NCBI GenBank assembly: GCA_963576565.1
Contig: OY755048.1
Location: 4,036,501 to 4,100,500 of the forward strand
Length of the DNA stretch: 64,000 nt
Reading direction: 5' to 3'
Source: Aspidapion aeneum
Lineage: Eukaryota; Arthropoda; Insecta; Coleoptera; Brentidae
Each line of letters opens with the position of its first letter. The stretch's first letter is position 1. The notes beneath the pieces are model-generated. The model was not told the origin of the DNA, did no database searches, and saw nothing but the letters and a program-made list of their open reading frames with translations. Below, piece after piece: positions 1 through 13,300 of this stretch. The translations under genes and the position numbers were made by a program.

Positions 1-478
1 AAAAAACATTTAGTTGATACTGTGCCACAAAGAAGCTACCGAGTCCCTTATACTAACCTGAAAATATTACAGTTGTAGATGTAATGGTGTTCGAGACAAA
101 TAAAATCAAAAGTTGTAAATTTTCAAAAAATTAAAAATTTTGTCAAAAAAAGTCAACTTTTTTGCTATTGGATATACGTCAAAACAATTGTTATATTTTT
201 ATTGCTTGCCTCACAAAGTAATAAAAAAGACCCCAAAAGTTGGTCTAAAGGTTTGTGTTTGTCAGAAATAAGTAAAAGTTTAAATTGCCAAAACTCAAAA
301 CTGAAGTGACTTTGGCGGCCTCTCGTGACATTATTATTGTAATTGTCCTTTACCTTTTATATTGGTGATATAGAGGGCACCGAGAAGTTTAATATAATGT
401 ATTAGAAAACATATTTTTACAAAGTTAAGTTTTTTAACCGAACATTCAAACGGACTACAGACCTAAGCGAAATTTTTC
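1..478. other. AT-rich stretch with no gene seen
   Basis: AT-rich sequence with stop codons in all frames. I see no exon, repeat boundary or RNA gene here. Confidence 0.5.
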
Positions 479-652
479 ATGATTAAATTTAACCCAGGAA
501 TGCGAATAAATTATGTGTTGAACGACGCGCCACGAAATCCGGTCAATAACCTCGGCCGGTATTGGGATTCTTATCCAAGCTCTTCTGAAAACGGCAGCGG
601 CCATTTATTAAGTCCCCGACTGTACCAAAGACAGATGAATTCATCTCTCCCT
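479..652 (+). CDS. candidate exon of an unrecognised gene
   Basis: The frame is open from 479 to 916, and 500-650 is visibly more GC-rich than its surroundings, with balanced residue use (residues such as NYVLNDAPRNP and GRYWDSYPSSSE). A possible acceptor (TTTAACCCAG) precedes residue 8, and a plausible donor GTAGGT starts at 653, so the coding part may be 499-652. I recognise no family. It lies on the same strand as RalBP1, about 0.7 kb upstream of its start codon, and could be an exon of an upstream neighbour or a chance ORF. Transcript data are needed to decide. Confidence 0.25.
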
Positions 653-952
653 GTAGGTACCCTATTTGTTTTCTCTGTACTTACAGTAGAGTGTGGCCAT
701 ATAAATGCAAATAAAGAACCACACTTTCAATTGATATACATCCAAAAAATGTCGTTTATAGGTACCGATCTTAGGGAATCAAATCCAATAAGCCTCTATA
801 ATTTAAAAAACCTTGCCCGCCGCTTAGCCTATTGGCTATTTCCCTGCCCGCCGCTCAGCCCATATACAATGATACAGGGCAGCCATCTTGCGGCGGAGGC
901 CGCTATTAAAGCATGAAGGAATATGAATGAAGTTTACTTCATTCGTTTTCTT

Positions 953-1084
953 AAATTCATTGATTATTTTCGTCGGCACTATGGGAATTTCATCAAATGG
1001 CCCTTTCATAAAATTTCTAGTACTATTCATAGTAAGCTGGTCAAAAGGTTTCCTTAATAAAGCTAATCTTTGTATCTTTTGCAT
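953..1084 (-). CDS. candidate divergent first exon, basic N-terminus
   Basis: A minus-strand ORF starts at 1084 with a basic, hydroxylated N-terminus (MQKIQRLALLRKPFDQL and onward), like a mitochondrial presequence. It begins about 250 bp from the RalBP1 start codon and points the other way, an arrangement typical of a shared bidirectional promoter. The frame stays open to 836, but the 3' part overlaps a low-quality reading on the other strand, so I limit the call to the first 44 codons. I recognise no homologue and see no clear donor. Confidence 0.2.
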
Positions 1085-1333
1085 TGGTTTAAATAGCGAT
1101 TGAGTAAAATGTTGATTATAAACGAGATTTTAACTGGTCAAACAGTAGAAAATCAAATCAAACTGGACCTTTTTATTGCTTATTCTACATGTAAACGAGC
1201 CTACTAAATATAAACATCTGATTAGCTTTGACATGATACAATTTTGGAATATTAATAAAAATGTGATTAAAAAGTGGTAAAATCTTGCAAAATTTAGTTT
1301 AGTTGAATAATTTTAGTTATTGAAATCTCCAGA

Positions 1334-4300
1334 ATGGATTTTGACAGCCCTGAGGTGATGAAGGAGTTCCCCGGACTATACTCTACTGATATGAAAAAGA
1401 GGGCCAATGATTGTGATTGTATGTAACAACAATATATTTTAATCCAATTGCTGATAAGATTAGCTTGTATTTTTTTACCTGTTATTTGATTTCAGATAAT
1501 GATGAGAACGAGAAATCCACAAAAAAAGAAATGCTCAAAGGAAAACGAAAGGACAAAAAGGACAAAGACAAGGGGTATGCTGCTTTAGAAGGGGAAAGCT
1601 CTGAGGAGGAAAGGTAAGACTTGAAAATTCTTATATCATTTTATGTAAAGTCAAGATATTCTCAATATGATTATTTTTTGCATTCCTTTAAGTTCTCATA
1701 ACCTTAAATTTGCAATATATAATTATGCCATTTAGTGGTTCATCCTTATTGCATATTTATGCATACACATTTTTATTTATTCACAATGAAAATATCTTTA
1801 AGTGGCCACTATAAAAAGATTTAGATTTTTTGGTTTTTTGTAGGTTATAAAAAACACCATATTTTTCAATTTTCTTCTCTTAAAATGAATAAAATGAGAA
1901 CTCCAAAAATATCTGACATAAAATTTTATATCTACAATCATTGTTTGAGGTACTCTCCTCAAACAATGCTACAATGTTTGTTTTAATTTTATGTGTGAAT
2001 CTGGTCCTTTATACAATTTTTTGTTTATTTTTAATTTGCAAGATTCTGTTTTGAAATAAGCATATACTTATAAGATTTTTGCCTTAGTAAAACAAAAACA
2101 ATTTTTCTATTTACTGAAAATGTCTCAGCTGATCTTCTGCATTTTTCTAGTTAGCTTTTCTTTTAAGAATATAAAATTTGTTATTTTTGTACTGTCTAAC
2201 TGAAAAATAAAGACTTTATTTTTTATTTATTTATTTATATTCAGAATTTCATCTGCTTCACAAATCTGCCTTAATATAGACTTATACCCTTAAATTCACC
2301 TAAACCAGAAACTAGTAAATAATTGCCTATGCTTATTCATATGATAGATACTAATTTTTAGCAGAAAGCATAAATTTTGTCTAAACATGGATTTGAAGGG
2401 TGGTAATGAGGTAATTATGCCTGCTAGAAAAAAATGTTTGCATTTTTAGTTCATAATTCAAGGGCCATCTCAAAAACTATCCATGAAATATTAAATGTCT
2501 TCTTTAACATTCAATTTCTTTCTTTATCATTCAATACCCTAATTCTGATATGTTGTAACCCAAATTAACAAAAGTTTACAGGGATAAGACAAGTTTAAAG
2601 CAAATTAGCATTAGTAAGCATGATGACGACATGTTAGATTTAACGAGAATGACAGTTTTAATTTTTTGGTTGGTTACAAGGATCTAGCAGCATATAGCTA
2701 GGTATAATTACTAACCTAAGACACAAAAATATGAATTTTCATTTTGTTGTGGGTTACCATGCATGTATCAGAATTAGGGCATCAATATTCTTGCAATAAA
2801 CTCCATATTTTCTCTTGTCTCCTTTCAAAGTGATTCAAATCAGAACCCAGGGCAACCTCATAAAATGTTATCTAAGTATATTTGTTTTAATATTACTTGT
2901 GAATTCAACCTATAAATATAATTTTGACCTGTTTTTCAATAATTTGTACAGTGAATTAACAAAAAGAAACAGTCCTGTTGTGTAAAAATATTTTTATCTT
3001 TTTATATTTTTGAATAACAGTGATAAAAATTCAAGAAACAACATGATTTTCGTGGATACCTAAAAATCTCGTTTGCAAATAGTATAATATCATATCAGTT
3101 TTTGATAATATACCAGTATATATATATTAATTCTATTTTTTTGCCTAGTATCTGGTTATTACTGAAATGATGAGGAAATGTATTATTGTAGCCTAAGCTA
3201 TGGCATGATTTATGTTGCTATTATGCATTTATTTCTTATTATCTTTCAACAAAACATATTTTTTACAGGATTATAATAAGATTAAACAATATTATAATAT
3301 AATGTATCAATATTTCAGTTAAAAAATACTGTTTTTATCATATAGAAAAATTAAAAATAAATTTAATTTAAAAATAAAAAGAGCAAATTATCAAACTAAA
3401 TAGAATCTTGAGTCACAGGTCGGCACTATTATCAGTATTTTATTGCAAAAACTTGTTCATTTACATCAGCAAATCCAGATAAAACTGGTTTATTATCTTA
3501 ACTTTTTCTTTGCTTGGTGACCCCATAACATTAGAATCTCAATATGGTTTTTTTAGTTAACAAAACTTTTTTGTACTTTGATCAAATAAGCTATTTCAAA
3601 ACAGCTCTTTGATACATAGAGAATTCTTATTCCTCTTAAATCATTTGATATGTGTATGAATTCTTGAATGAGTGAGGAGGAGCACTCCCTCAAAATCGGG
3701 TGAAAGTCAACCTGCGCATGTGATCTCACTTGATTTCCGCATTTCTATTGGTCCTCGCTCGAATTTCGAGTAGTACTCGCCCAAAGGAGATTTCAAGAAT
3801 AATGTTACAGATCTCTCTTTTCTTTTGTTTCAGTCAACAAAAACTTAAAAAATCCAAATCTTTTAAATTCACAAAATCAAAAGACAAGGAGAAAGAAAAA
3901 ACGAAAGAAAAGGACAAAGACAAACATGATGGTGGCAAGAAAGATCGGCCGAAAAAGAGTGAGAAATCATCTGACAAAATCAAGATCAAGAAAAGTCATA
4001 AAGCGAAAAATGCTGTGTCTGAAACTATAGACATTGCTGGTAAGAGATTTTCAATGATTTAAAAATACATTAAACTAAATTAAATAACATACTAACATAC
4101 GCGATATAGTGACTGGTCATTTTACGGGTCACTGTCAACTGAGAGAATCCATGCACAGAATGGGATTAACAGAAGAGACTGAACGTAGACTCTATATGGA
4201 GGATGACAAAACAGTCAGACATACTGTGGGAATAATACGTCATAACACTTTCGGTAAACCTCAGATTGACTCAGAAAATCTGAACAGTGTCTCACCCAAA

Positions 4301-7300
4301 CTGATAGCCAGTCCTTTTGGGGGATTAGGCATACAGTGGTGAGAAACTACTCAAAAGTGAGCCACAATAGACCCACTGGTGGTCGCAGTGGAAGGGCTGC
4401 AAAGCCCACTCACATATGAATCATCATCATCATCAATGTATGCGACATTTGTACTAAAGAATGCAAGTACTTTTTTTTAGCTCACACATATACTATACTA
4501 TAGTATTTAGCTCACACATATACTATACTATAGTAGTGTGAGCTATGGTGATCCTAATTTTTTTGAAAAAAAAAAAGTTGCTCCGATTTCAAAATTTTTT
4601 ATATATCTTTGCGTTTCAGATGATTTTGAAACTTTTTTGTTGCGCCGTCTGTCTGTCTGTCTGTCTGTCTGTCTGTATGTCTGTCTGTCTGTCTGTCTGT
4701 CTGTGTGTCTGTATGTCTGTCTGTAACGACCAACGCGCATAACTCAAAAATGGCTTGCCCGATTTTAATGAAATTTGGTACCCAGGCTGGGTTTTGGGTC
4801 GAGATGGTCCCATTTAAAAATGAACAAAATCCACCAAACACAAGCCAAATAAAAGGGTGGGGGTAGATTTCAAAAATTAGAGTTTGTGTAAAAATATAGT
4901 GTGTGTGATATCAAACGAAAGGTAATTGAGTCTGGAGTTAAATAAAATACATTTTAGTTTATTTAAAAAAAAAGGGTGGGGGTAAATTTCAAAAATTAGT
5001 GTTTAAGTGGAAATATGGCGTGTGTGATATCAAACTAAAGGTAATTGAGTCTGGAGTTAAAGAAAATACATTTTAGTTTTTAAAAAAATGGTGGGGGTAG
5101 ATTTGAAAAATTAGAGTTTAAGTCAAACTGGAGTTCAATAAAATATACTTCAGTTTTAGTTATATTAGCTTTCACGTAGATACAGTGTGAGCTTAGGTGC
5201 CCATAGATTGGCAGAGTATTTTTCATTTGATAGATTTTAACAAATTTTAGACCATTGCGATGTGCATCCTTTAAGTTTCAGTGATAAACAAGAGAAAAAA
5301 CAATTTAGGTTTATCAGTTTTTTTTTAAATTCCATTATTTTTATGGAAAAAATTGTTGTGTTATCACATCCACACGTGTCGCTGTAAAACAAAGCAATAA
5401 ATTGATTATTAAAAATATTTCAGGCAACATTATGGAATATTCTTAAATTGCATAATGCTCGAGGGGTGTCTCTAGCCTTGTGTTACACCAATGATGTATG
5501 AATTTCTATTTCTTCTTCTATTTCTATGCATCTTTGGTTATATATAATATTTTTTGAATGTATTTTTTATTGAAAATGCGTTACAAAGGGCGCATTACAT
5601 GTTATGTAATTTATGAATGTTCTCTACTTACATATAGTCTTGTAAAAATTTTTAAATACGGTTATCTATTAACAAAGTATAAAAGGCAACTTCAAAGGAG
5701 CAAAGTCAACCACGGACACCGGTGTTTCGGAAAAGGCATTTCCATCCTCAGCGTGGCTTGCCTGACTACAGTAATCAAACCTATTTTTCATTCAACGAGT
5801 AAAACTACTTCTTTATAGACCGGTGGACGTTTTCGTCCCGCCATGGACTTAGTCTGCTTGGTTCGCGGTTGTTTCACTCTTTGAATGAAAAATAGAGAAA
5901 ATCCTCATTTGTTAATCAAATTTTTGCACACACTGTATAATGATTTCACTTATTTTTTTTTCTCACAAATTCCTTTTCGCCCTTTAACGCAGGGGCGGAA
6001 CTAGCCAGGTCATTTTGGGAGAGGTTAATACCTAGAGAATGCAAAATATACTAGTACACAAGAGACTGTGAGTTGGCCTTATAAATAATTGCAATAATAA
6101 AAAAATCAAACAAGTTTCGTGGCTAATCGGGCAAAAAGGAGTTTTTTGTTTCCCCTATATTTTTCCGTGGGTAGCCTGAAAGCTTAACCTCACGGGGGTC
6201 CAAGATCTAATGGACACCTAATAAGTGTTGACAGTTAACCGTTTCGTCCTTATGGGACTCCTCAGAACACTGCTGGTCAATGTGACAAATTTTGCGAAGT
6301 TAATCAGACAGTTTTGTCTCTAATTAAATGTAATAGTGAGCGAACTATAGCAAGAGGCGCCATCTACCGAGATACGAGAGAAACAAAAAACTAAAAGCAG
6401 GCGAAAACACTGCTATACAATATCGATCAATGAAAAGATCGAATGCAAATAAAAGAAAACAACTATAGTCCGTGACCTACGACAGCTCTTTGTCTTTCAG
6501 GCCGGATCAACACAAAAAAATGCGAGAAAAGTTAAGTACCTTTGGAAGATGTCGCGTCACGGAAATTTTTTTGTAGAAATAACAAAGAAAAGTGCGCGAA
6601 AAAATAGCATTACAGAAGGAAATGTCTGCTATGTACAAAAAAAACTACTGGAAAAGTTAAAACAAATGCACCGCAGCAGGCTAAAATGTTGTAAAATTCA
6701 AGTAATTTTCGGAAAAAAATCGCGTTGTGGAAAACATTTTGTAGATATGATGAAAATCATAGCGCCGCAGACGAAAATTTTAAAAAAATAAGTATTTTTT
6801 GAAGAAAATTACGCCAAAAACAAACAAAACATTTTTGGTGAAAAATGAAAAAATAAGTGGTAGCAAGCGAACATTTCAGATAAATAAAATCATTTTAAGA
6901 AAAAAAGGCACCGCAGGATTAACATTTTTAGGAAAAATGGTATCAAATGAAAAAGTTTTGGTGAGTTTCAAAAGAGCCGAGTCGAAAATTTTTCTGACTT
7001 ATATTCTGCAGTTCGCCCCTGTAAATAATAAGTTTTTATTAATCGTCAGCTCGGAAGGCTGAGCCTCCCCAATAATTGTACCGCAACGGCAAAATTACAT
7101 AGATATTAAATTTATGTTCAATCTTGAAAATATGTTCGTTAACTTTTTCAAAAACAATGTGGCAACCCTATATGATATGAAACTCATAAATATAGCAATC
7201 AAATTTTATTTGCAAACAGTGCAACCTACAAACTAAGCTACACTTTAACTATACATGTACCTACATATTTTTGAATATGCATACCTAGGTATGCCTATTA

Positions 7301-10300
7301 TATAATATAGGAACTATCGGCTCACAAAAATACGCCTGTGGAATCAACTCGCTTTTTCAAAAACCATTAACCAACGTAAATACCTAAACATGCAAAGTGA
7401 ATCGACTCGAAAATCTCATCTACACTCTATGTTTTTTTGAGATAACTTTTTGTCAGTTATCAGCTGTTTACCACGCAGCCCACGAGAAAGACCGACCCGG
7501 GCGCGGAAATATCACGTGACCGTAGGAGGCTCACAAAAAAACGCCTCACGGCCCGCTGTCATTATAAAACATGTGTGTGTTCAGTTTTGGTATGTTTGTT
7601 TCCGTCGATTTATTTTTAATTCGGGCACGAATTTTATGTGAATTTTATCAAAGTTATTAAAATAACGCAGCCCACGAAATAGACTGTAGTGGGCTGCGTT
7701 AAAATAATTAATGGCTAATGAGTAAATTATAAAGAAAATACCTATAAGATAAACAATGCCGCGAACGTGTAATTAGTGTTGTTCCTTGTCGGTCCAACTA
7801 TAAAACTGAAACCTAATATGTTGCAAACGGGAAAGAAGTGGTAAAAGATAAGATCTTGGATAAGATTGATCAAGTAATAGACATCCTTAGTGACATTTTC
7901 GATAGTGAGAGTGAAAAATGTGTTCAGTTGTCATTTTTTATTGAACAATTAGATCTCTTGAAAAGGTAACCTGAGAATCGAAGATATGGTGGATACACTT
8001 TAATGTTGGCTTCATCTTTGTTTATCCAGTCATCCAGTGCATACACGTCAATTTACAATTCTAAGGTAATATGTCTTCCGCACCCTCGCAGTATTAAAAA
8101 ACTGATTTGTAAAATATTGTTAACAGATAGTAATCTCTCTGTTAGTGTGAAATATTTAAAAAGTAAGATACAGCTTTTAAAAGAACATGAGTTGGTAGTT
8201 AACTTACACTTTAATGAAATATATATTAAACTTTGTGCTGGGTAATTTTTCAAAAAATTATTGACGACCACTACATTCAGTTCATTGAATGTGAAAACCA
8301 TCCCACTTATTTACAAAATCACTGTTTCTTTTTAATAAATTATTGTGAAATGTTTTATATTGAAAATTTTTCTTCAGATAACTCTAGCGAGTGTTTTTGT
8401 GGAGAAAAACTGTTGTCAAAGCTTGAAAAAATTAGTTTAAGGGCATAAAGTAAAGTTTTTTAAAATAATTTTATCAAAAAGCACAATGATTTAGTGTCTG
8501 CTAATAAATCTTTGAATAAGAACTCAGACAAAGATGATGACACTCAAAGAAAAATTAAAAAACTAAAAGCTTAGGTTTGATATGTCCAATTTTGAAAGAC
8601 TTGTATAGATTTGAAGTTACTAACGATATTATGTAATGTAAAATTTTGTATAATTTTTTATTTTATAGATTCAGTTGTTTTATCCATAATAAACCCATAT
8701 ATCAGCAAAATATTTTTTTCAATTTTTGCCTCTAAAAGAACAAAAATTTTTATGTTAATTTATTTAAATTGTGTAAAAACATATAATATATTAAGCAATA
8801 CAATAAGAATCCTGGGACTCCTAAGATCACGTGACCGCCGACTTGCTTATAACGCGCCATGGCCGGTCTTTATCGTTGGCTGCGGTTTACCATAACAAAT
8901 AGCATAGGCCAACGAAAAAAAGTTGTAGAAAATAGTCTCAAAAATAATGATATGTTTTGTTAGTTTTGCACCACATAATTTACCACTCAGCATTTTAACG
9001 GCAGTTTATGAAATTTATCAGAGAGCTGCAAAATTTTGAAAATGTTAATATTTTGTTGCCCTCTGAAGGCCTCACACTTTGGTACGCCCCTGCTTGTTAA
9101 GTTGCGTCAATTTTTTTCAGGAAAAAAGGTCGTAATGTTTATAATCAAAATTTAGAGCATGTGCTTGCCACATACATTATTTTGATTAATCTGGCGCAAA
9201 TTTCATTCATTTCTTAACTAATTAACGGCCTCTGACCTCTGTGACATACTTCAAACACATAATAGAAAATGATGCAATATAGAGGCAGTTATAACACTAC
9301 CAAAGAAACCACAAACAAATATCTGCTGCTTCATTATTACTAAGAAAATACTCTGCCAATTTATAGGCACCTAAGCTCACACTTTATTAATGATTAATGT
9401 ATAATGTATCTGCCACCCGGAGATGCGTCCAATTGGAGATTCCCCTCCCCCAGTACAACACCACAGAACAAAACAAACTATAATGTATTTGCTCAAAATA
9501 CTACTATACTACAGTAGTGTGAGCTATGGTGATTCTTAATTTTTTCGATAAAAAAAAAGTTGCTCCGATTTAAAAAAAAATTATATATCTTTGCGTTTTA
9601 GATTTGAAACTTTTTTGTCGCGCTGTCTGTTTGTCTGTCTGTAACGACCAACGCGCATAACTCAAAAACCGCTTGCCTGATTTTAAAGAAATTTGGTACC
9701 TAGGCTGGGTCTTGGGTCGAGATGGTTCATTTAAAAATGAACAAAACCCACCAAACCAGTGGCGTATATAGAAAAATGTTTCGGGGTGGGCCCGAGGCAG
9801 TTTGGGGGGGGGCCCAAGACCCCATGAGGCCGTATTTTATGTTTGTATTCAGGAAATATGTAGAAAATATCTAAAAAAATCTTAGCTTCGGGGGGGCCCG
9901 GGCCCCCCAGGCCCCCCCTTATATATGCCACTGCACCAAACACAAGTCAAATAAAAATTTGGGGGTAGATTTTATAAATTAGAGTTTATGTGAAAATATG
10001 GCGTGTGTGATATCAAACGAAAGGTAATTGAGTCTTGAGTTAAACAAAATAAATTTTTGTTTAAAGAAAAGGGTGGAAGTAGATTTAAAAAAATTGAGTT
10101 TGAAGGTTGAATAAAATATATTTACGTTTTTAGTTATTATTATGTACTCTATAACTATAGTACCTAGTGTGAGCTTAGGTGTCCATATATTGGCAGAGTA
10201 TTTTTTTTTCTTCATGCATAGTTACCTTTAATATAGTACCACACAAGTAATATTTTATTTTTTAGAGAACTCTAATTTTTGAAATCTACCCCTACCCTTT

Positions 10301-13300
10301 TTTTTGCTTTTGCCCGGTGGATTTTATTAATTTTTAAATGGGGATCCAACCTAGGTACCAAATTTCATTAAAATCGGACAAGTCATTTTTGAGTTATGCG
10401 CGTTGGTCGTTGCAGACAGACAGACATACAGACGGCGTAACAAAAAAGTTTGAAAATCATCTGAAACGCAAAGAAATATAATTTTTTTTGAAATCGCAGC
10501 AATTTTTTTAAAAATTTTTGACATGATCAGCATAGCTTACAATACTTATAATACACTTGTGAGCTAAAATTATTGAATTTCACTCTTATTATTTTGAATT
10601 ACATTTATTCTTATCATTTGAGTCTTATTACTTTATTTCTGAATTTGACACGATTCTTCCTCATGCATGTTTATCCTAAAATATTAATTCATAAGTTTTG
10701 CAATTTAAGTTGGCGAAATCATTGTCTAACAGACTAAACAAAATTAAATATCTCCAAAAATACTACTACTAATATATCTGTTTAGAACGTTTTTCTACGT
10801 TGTCCGACGCCTATTCTCCACCTCCTTCGATCCTGACAGTCATCTTCCATCAGGTTTTTTTGACTCATTGATCTTTGGATTGACTGTTGCCATTCCAGTT
10901 TAGGACGCCCTCTTTTTCTGCGCCCTATTGGTTGCCGTTCTAGGACCTGCTTTGGTAATCTTTCGGGGCTCATCCGTTGTACATGGCCGTACCATATCAG
11001 TTGCCTTTTGGTGATCTCATCCGTTATACACTTCCCTCGATTCCCATTCTTTCTTTTATGATCTCATTTCTTATATGATCTCTTCTAGATATTCTCATTG
11101 ATCTTCTTATTGCATCCATTTCGACACTTTCCATTTTTGCTTTGTATTTTTCTGTTACGCGACGAGTCTCTATTCCATACAACAGCGTGCTTTTCACCAT
11201 TGTTTCATATATGTTAAATTTTACATTCTTTTTTGCTTTAACTATTATTTTTTCCAGTTCTTTAGAGTCTGTTCCTGTCTGATCAAATGTGACACCCAAG
11301 TATACATAATGCATTGCATGGAGATATTGTTTGTCCATTTTCTAGTTCTAATTCACTTGATTCGTTTCCAATACATAAGGTACTGTGTCTTGTCCACGTT
11401 CACTGTTAACCCCCACTTTTGGTATTCCTCCGTTAACTTTCTCATCATATACTCCATGTCTTCTTTATCATTAGCTACAATTACTTGGTCGTCAGGAAAC
11501 TGTAGTGTTTATATGGTAAATCGGTCGTTAAGTTGTATTCCCATGCCGTGTATTTTGCGTTTCCAGTTTTTTAGAGCTACTGCGATATATACTTTAAAAA
11601 GAGTTGGAGAGATACAACATCCCTGTCTTAAGCCTTTCGTTACCAGGAATTCTTTTGAAAGTCGATTTCCAATTTAAATTTTAGATTGTCACCCTTTGTA
11701 TAGTTCTTTTATCGCTTTTATGTATGTACGATTGATATTAGTCTGCTCTAACACTGTCCATAATTTTTCTACTGGAACGGTATCTTATGCTTTTTGTAGG
11801 TCCACAAAGGTAACATGAGTCTCCATATTTCTGGCGCTCCTTTTCTCAATTACTTGTTTAAGACAAAAACATTATCACGACAAGATCTGCCTGCACGAAA
11901 CCCACTTTGTTCTTCTTCTTCTTGTTCATGAAAATCATTCTCTATTAGATCTCTAAGAATCCTACCGTACAATCTACTTAGAGTACTGGTTACTGAAATT
12001 CCTCTGTAATCGTTGCAATCCAGCTTGTTTCCTTTTTTATGTATTGAGGATATGAATGCAATTTTCCAATCATCAGGTACTGGATGTCCGTTTATGCATT
12101 GATTGATAATATATGTGAGATTTTCGAGTAGTTTCTCTGATCCATATTTTAGCATTTCAGCATTTATATTCCCCCAGGTCCGCTAGCTTTTCCGGATTGA
12201 AACTTTTTAATACTATTCTTTATCATTTCTTTTTCGATGATTACTTTCTCTCCATGTACTTCTATGTCTCTCCTCGGAGAGGCTGCCAGATATTCGGGTC
12301 TCGTCTCCTGCAGCAGTCCCTTATAGTGTTCTGTCCATTGTTCTCGTCTGATGATCTGGATGTTTACTTTTTCTTTTGTTGGGTTTTTTACTGTAGAAAT
12401 GAATTTCCATACTTCAGAAATCTGCCAACCTCCTACGTGTGTATTTATATCGTGGCATTTGCGCTCGAACATTTCATTCTTTTCTGTGCGTATCAAATTT
12501 CTTAGCTGTCTTCTGGTATCCCTGTAGATTTCTAGGTCTCTTGGCTCTTTAGTGCTGAGCCATTTCAAGTATGTGCGTTTTTTCTCTTTGACCGTTTCCT
12601 GTATTTCCTCCGTCCACCACATCTTATTGTTATTTCTATTATCTTGGTATCCAACAGCTTCTTTGCTTGCTTCCTTCAAGCTTTTTACTATGTTTGTATA
12701 TATCTCTTCATATGAATGCTGTGTGTTTAATAATTTTTCATCAAATAGTTTCTGATACAATCTTTGCGTACTTTCGATTGCTAGACTTCTAAAGTTGTAT
12801 TTTTGATTTTCTTCGATACACTCTAGGTTTTCACTTTCTCCAATACTTTCGTCTCTATTTGTTTTTCTTACAGGGAATAATATTTTTGCTTTTACCAGAT
12901 GGTGGTCAGATCCATAGGTAACACCACGAAGTGTTCGCACATCATACCACTTTAGTTCCGAATGTTGTCCACCTATACCATAATCAATGATTGATCTAAG
13001 ATTTCTTGTTGGCTGATTCCAGGTATACCGATGAATGTCCTTATGTTTAAAAAAACCATTATTTATTTTTATTTTATGGGTTTCACACAATTGTATCAGT
13101 CTTAAGCCATTATCATTTGTTACTTCCTCTCCATATGGTTCTACCACTTTGCTTTGGCTTTGTCTATCAGTTTGACTATTAAAATCGCCAAGCATAATTA
13201 TTTCCTTGGTATTGCCGATTTTAGTGATTTTCTCATCAAGTTGGTCGAAGATTGATATAAGTCACTTTTCTTTTTTCCTGACATTTTGCCCAATCTTTAC

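Larger units (their letters stand above)
5991..9091. mobile_element. possible hAT-like element bounded by CAGGGGCG ends
   Basis: CAGGGGCGGAACTAG at 5991 and the inverted GTACGCCCCTG ending near 9091 resemble hAT-type termini. The flanking 8-mers do not match as a target duplication, so pairing the two ends is tentative. The interval contains the hammerhead repeat and the P-like remnant. Confidence 0.25.

Noticed and set aside
3730..3833. Hydrophobic start of the frame running into RalBP1 exon 3
   Set aside because: Intron sequence. The acceptor TTTGTTTCAG at 3833 gives the correct phase, and the preceding residues have no counterpart in RalBP1.
4640..4730. Regular TCTG/GACA spacing that could suggest a CRISPR-like or coding repeat (Cys-Leu-Ser-Val and Asp-Arg-Gln-Thr runs)
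   Set aside because: It is a tetranucleotide microsatellite inside the DINE-1-like family and has no spacers. The open frames in all copies (also 15852, 18828, 41537, 45137, 56684) are translations of that repeat.
6549..7062. Two Lys-rich ORFs in RalBP1 intron 3
   Set aside because: Translations of A-rich DNA, with no recognised domain, splice logic or balanced composition.
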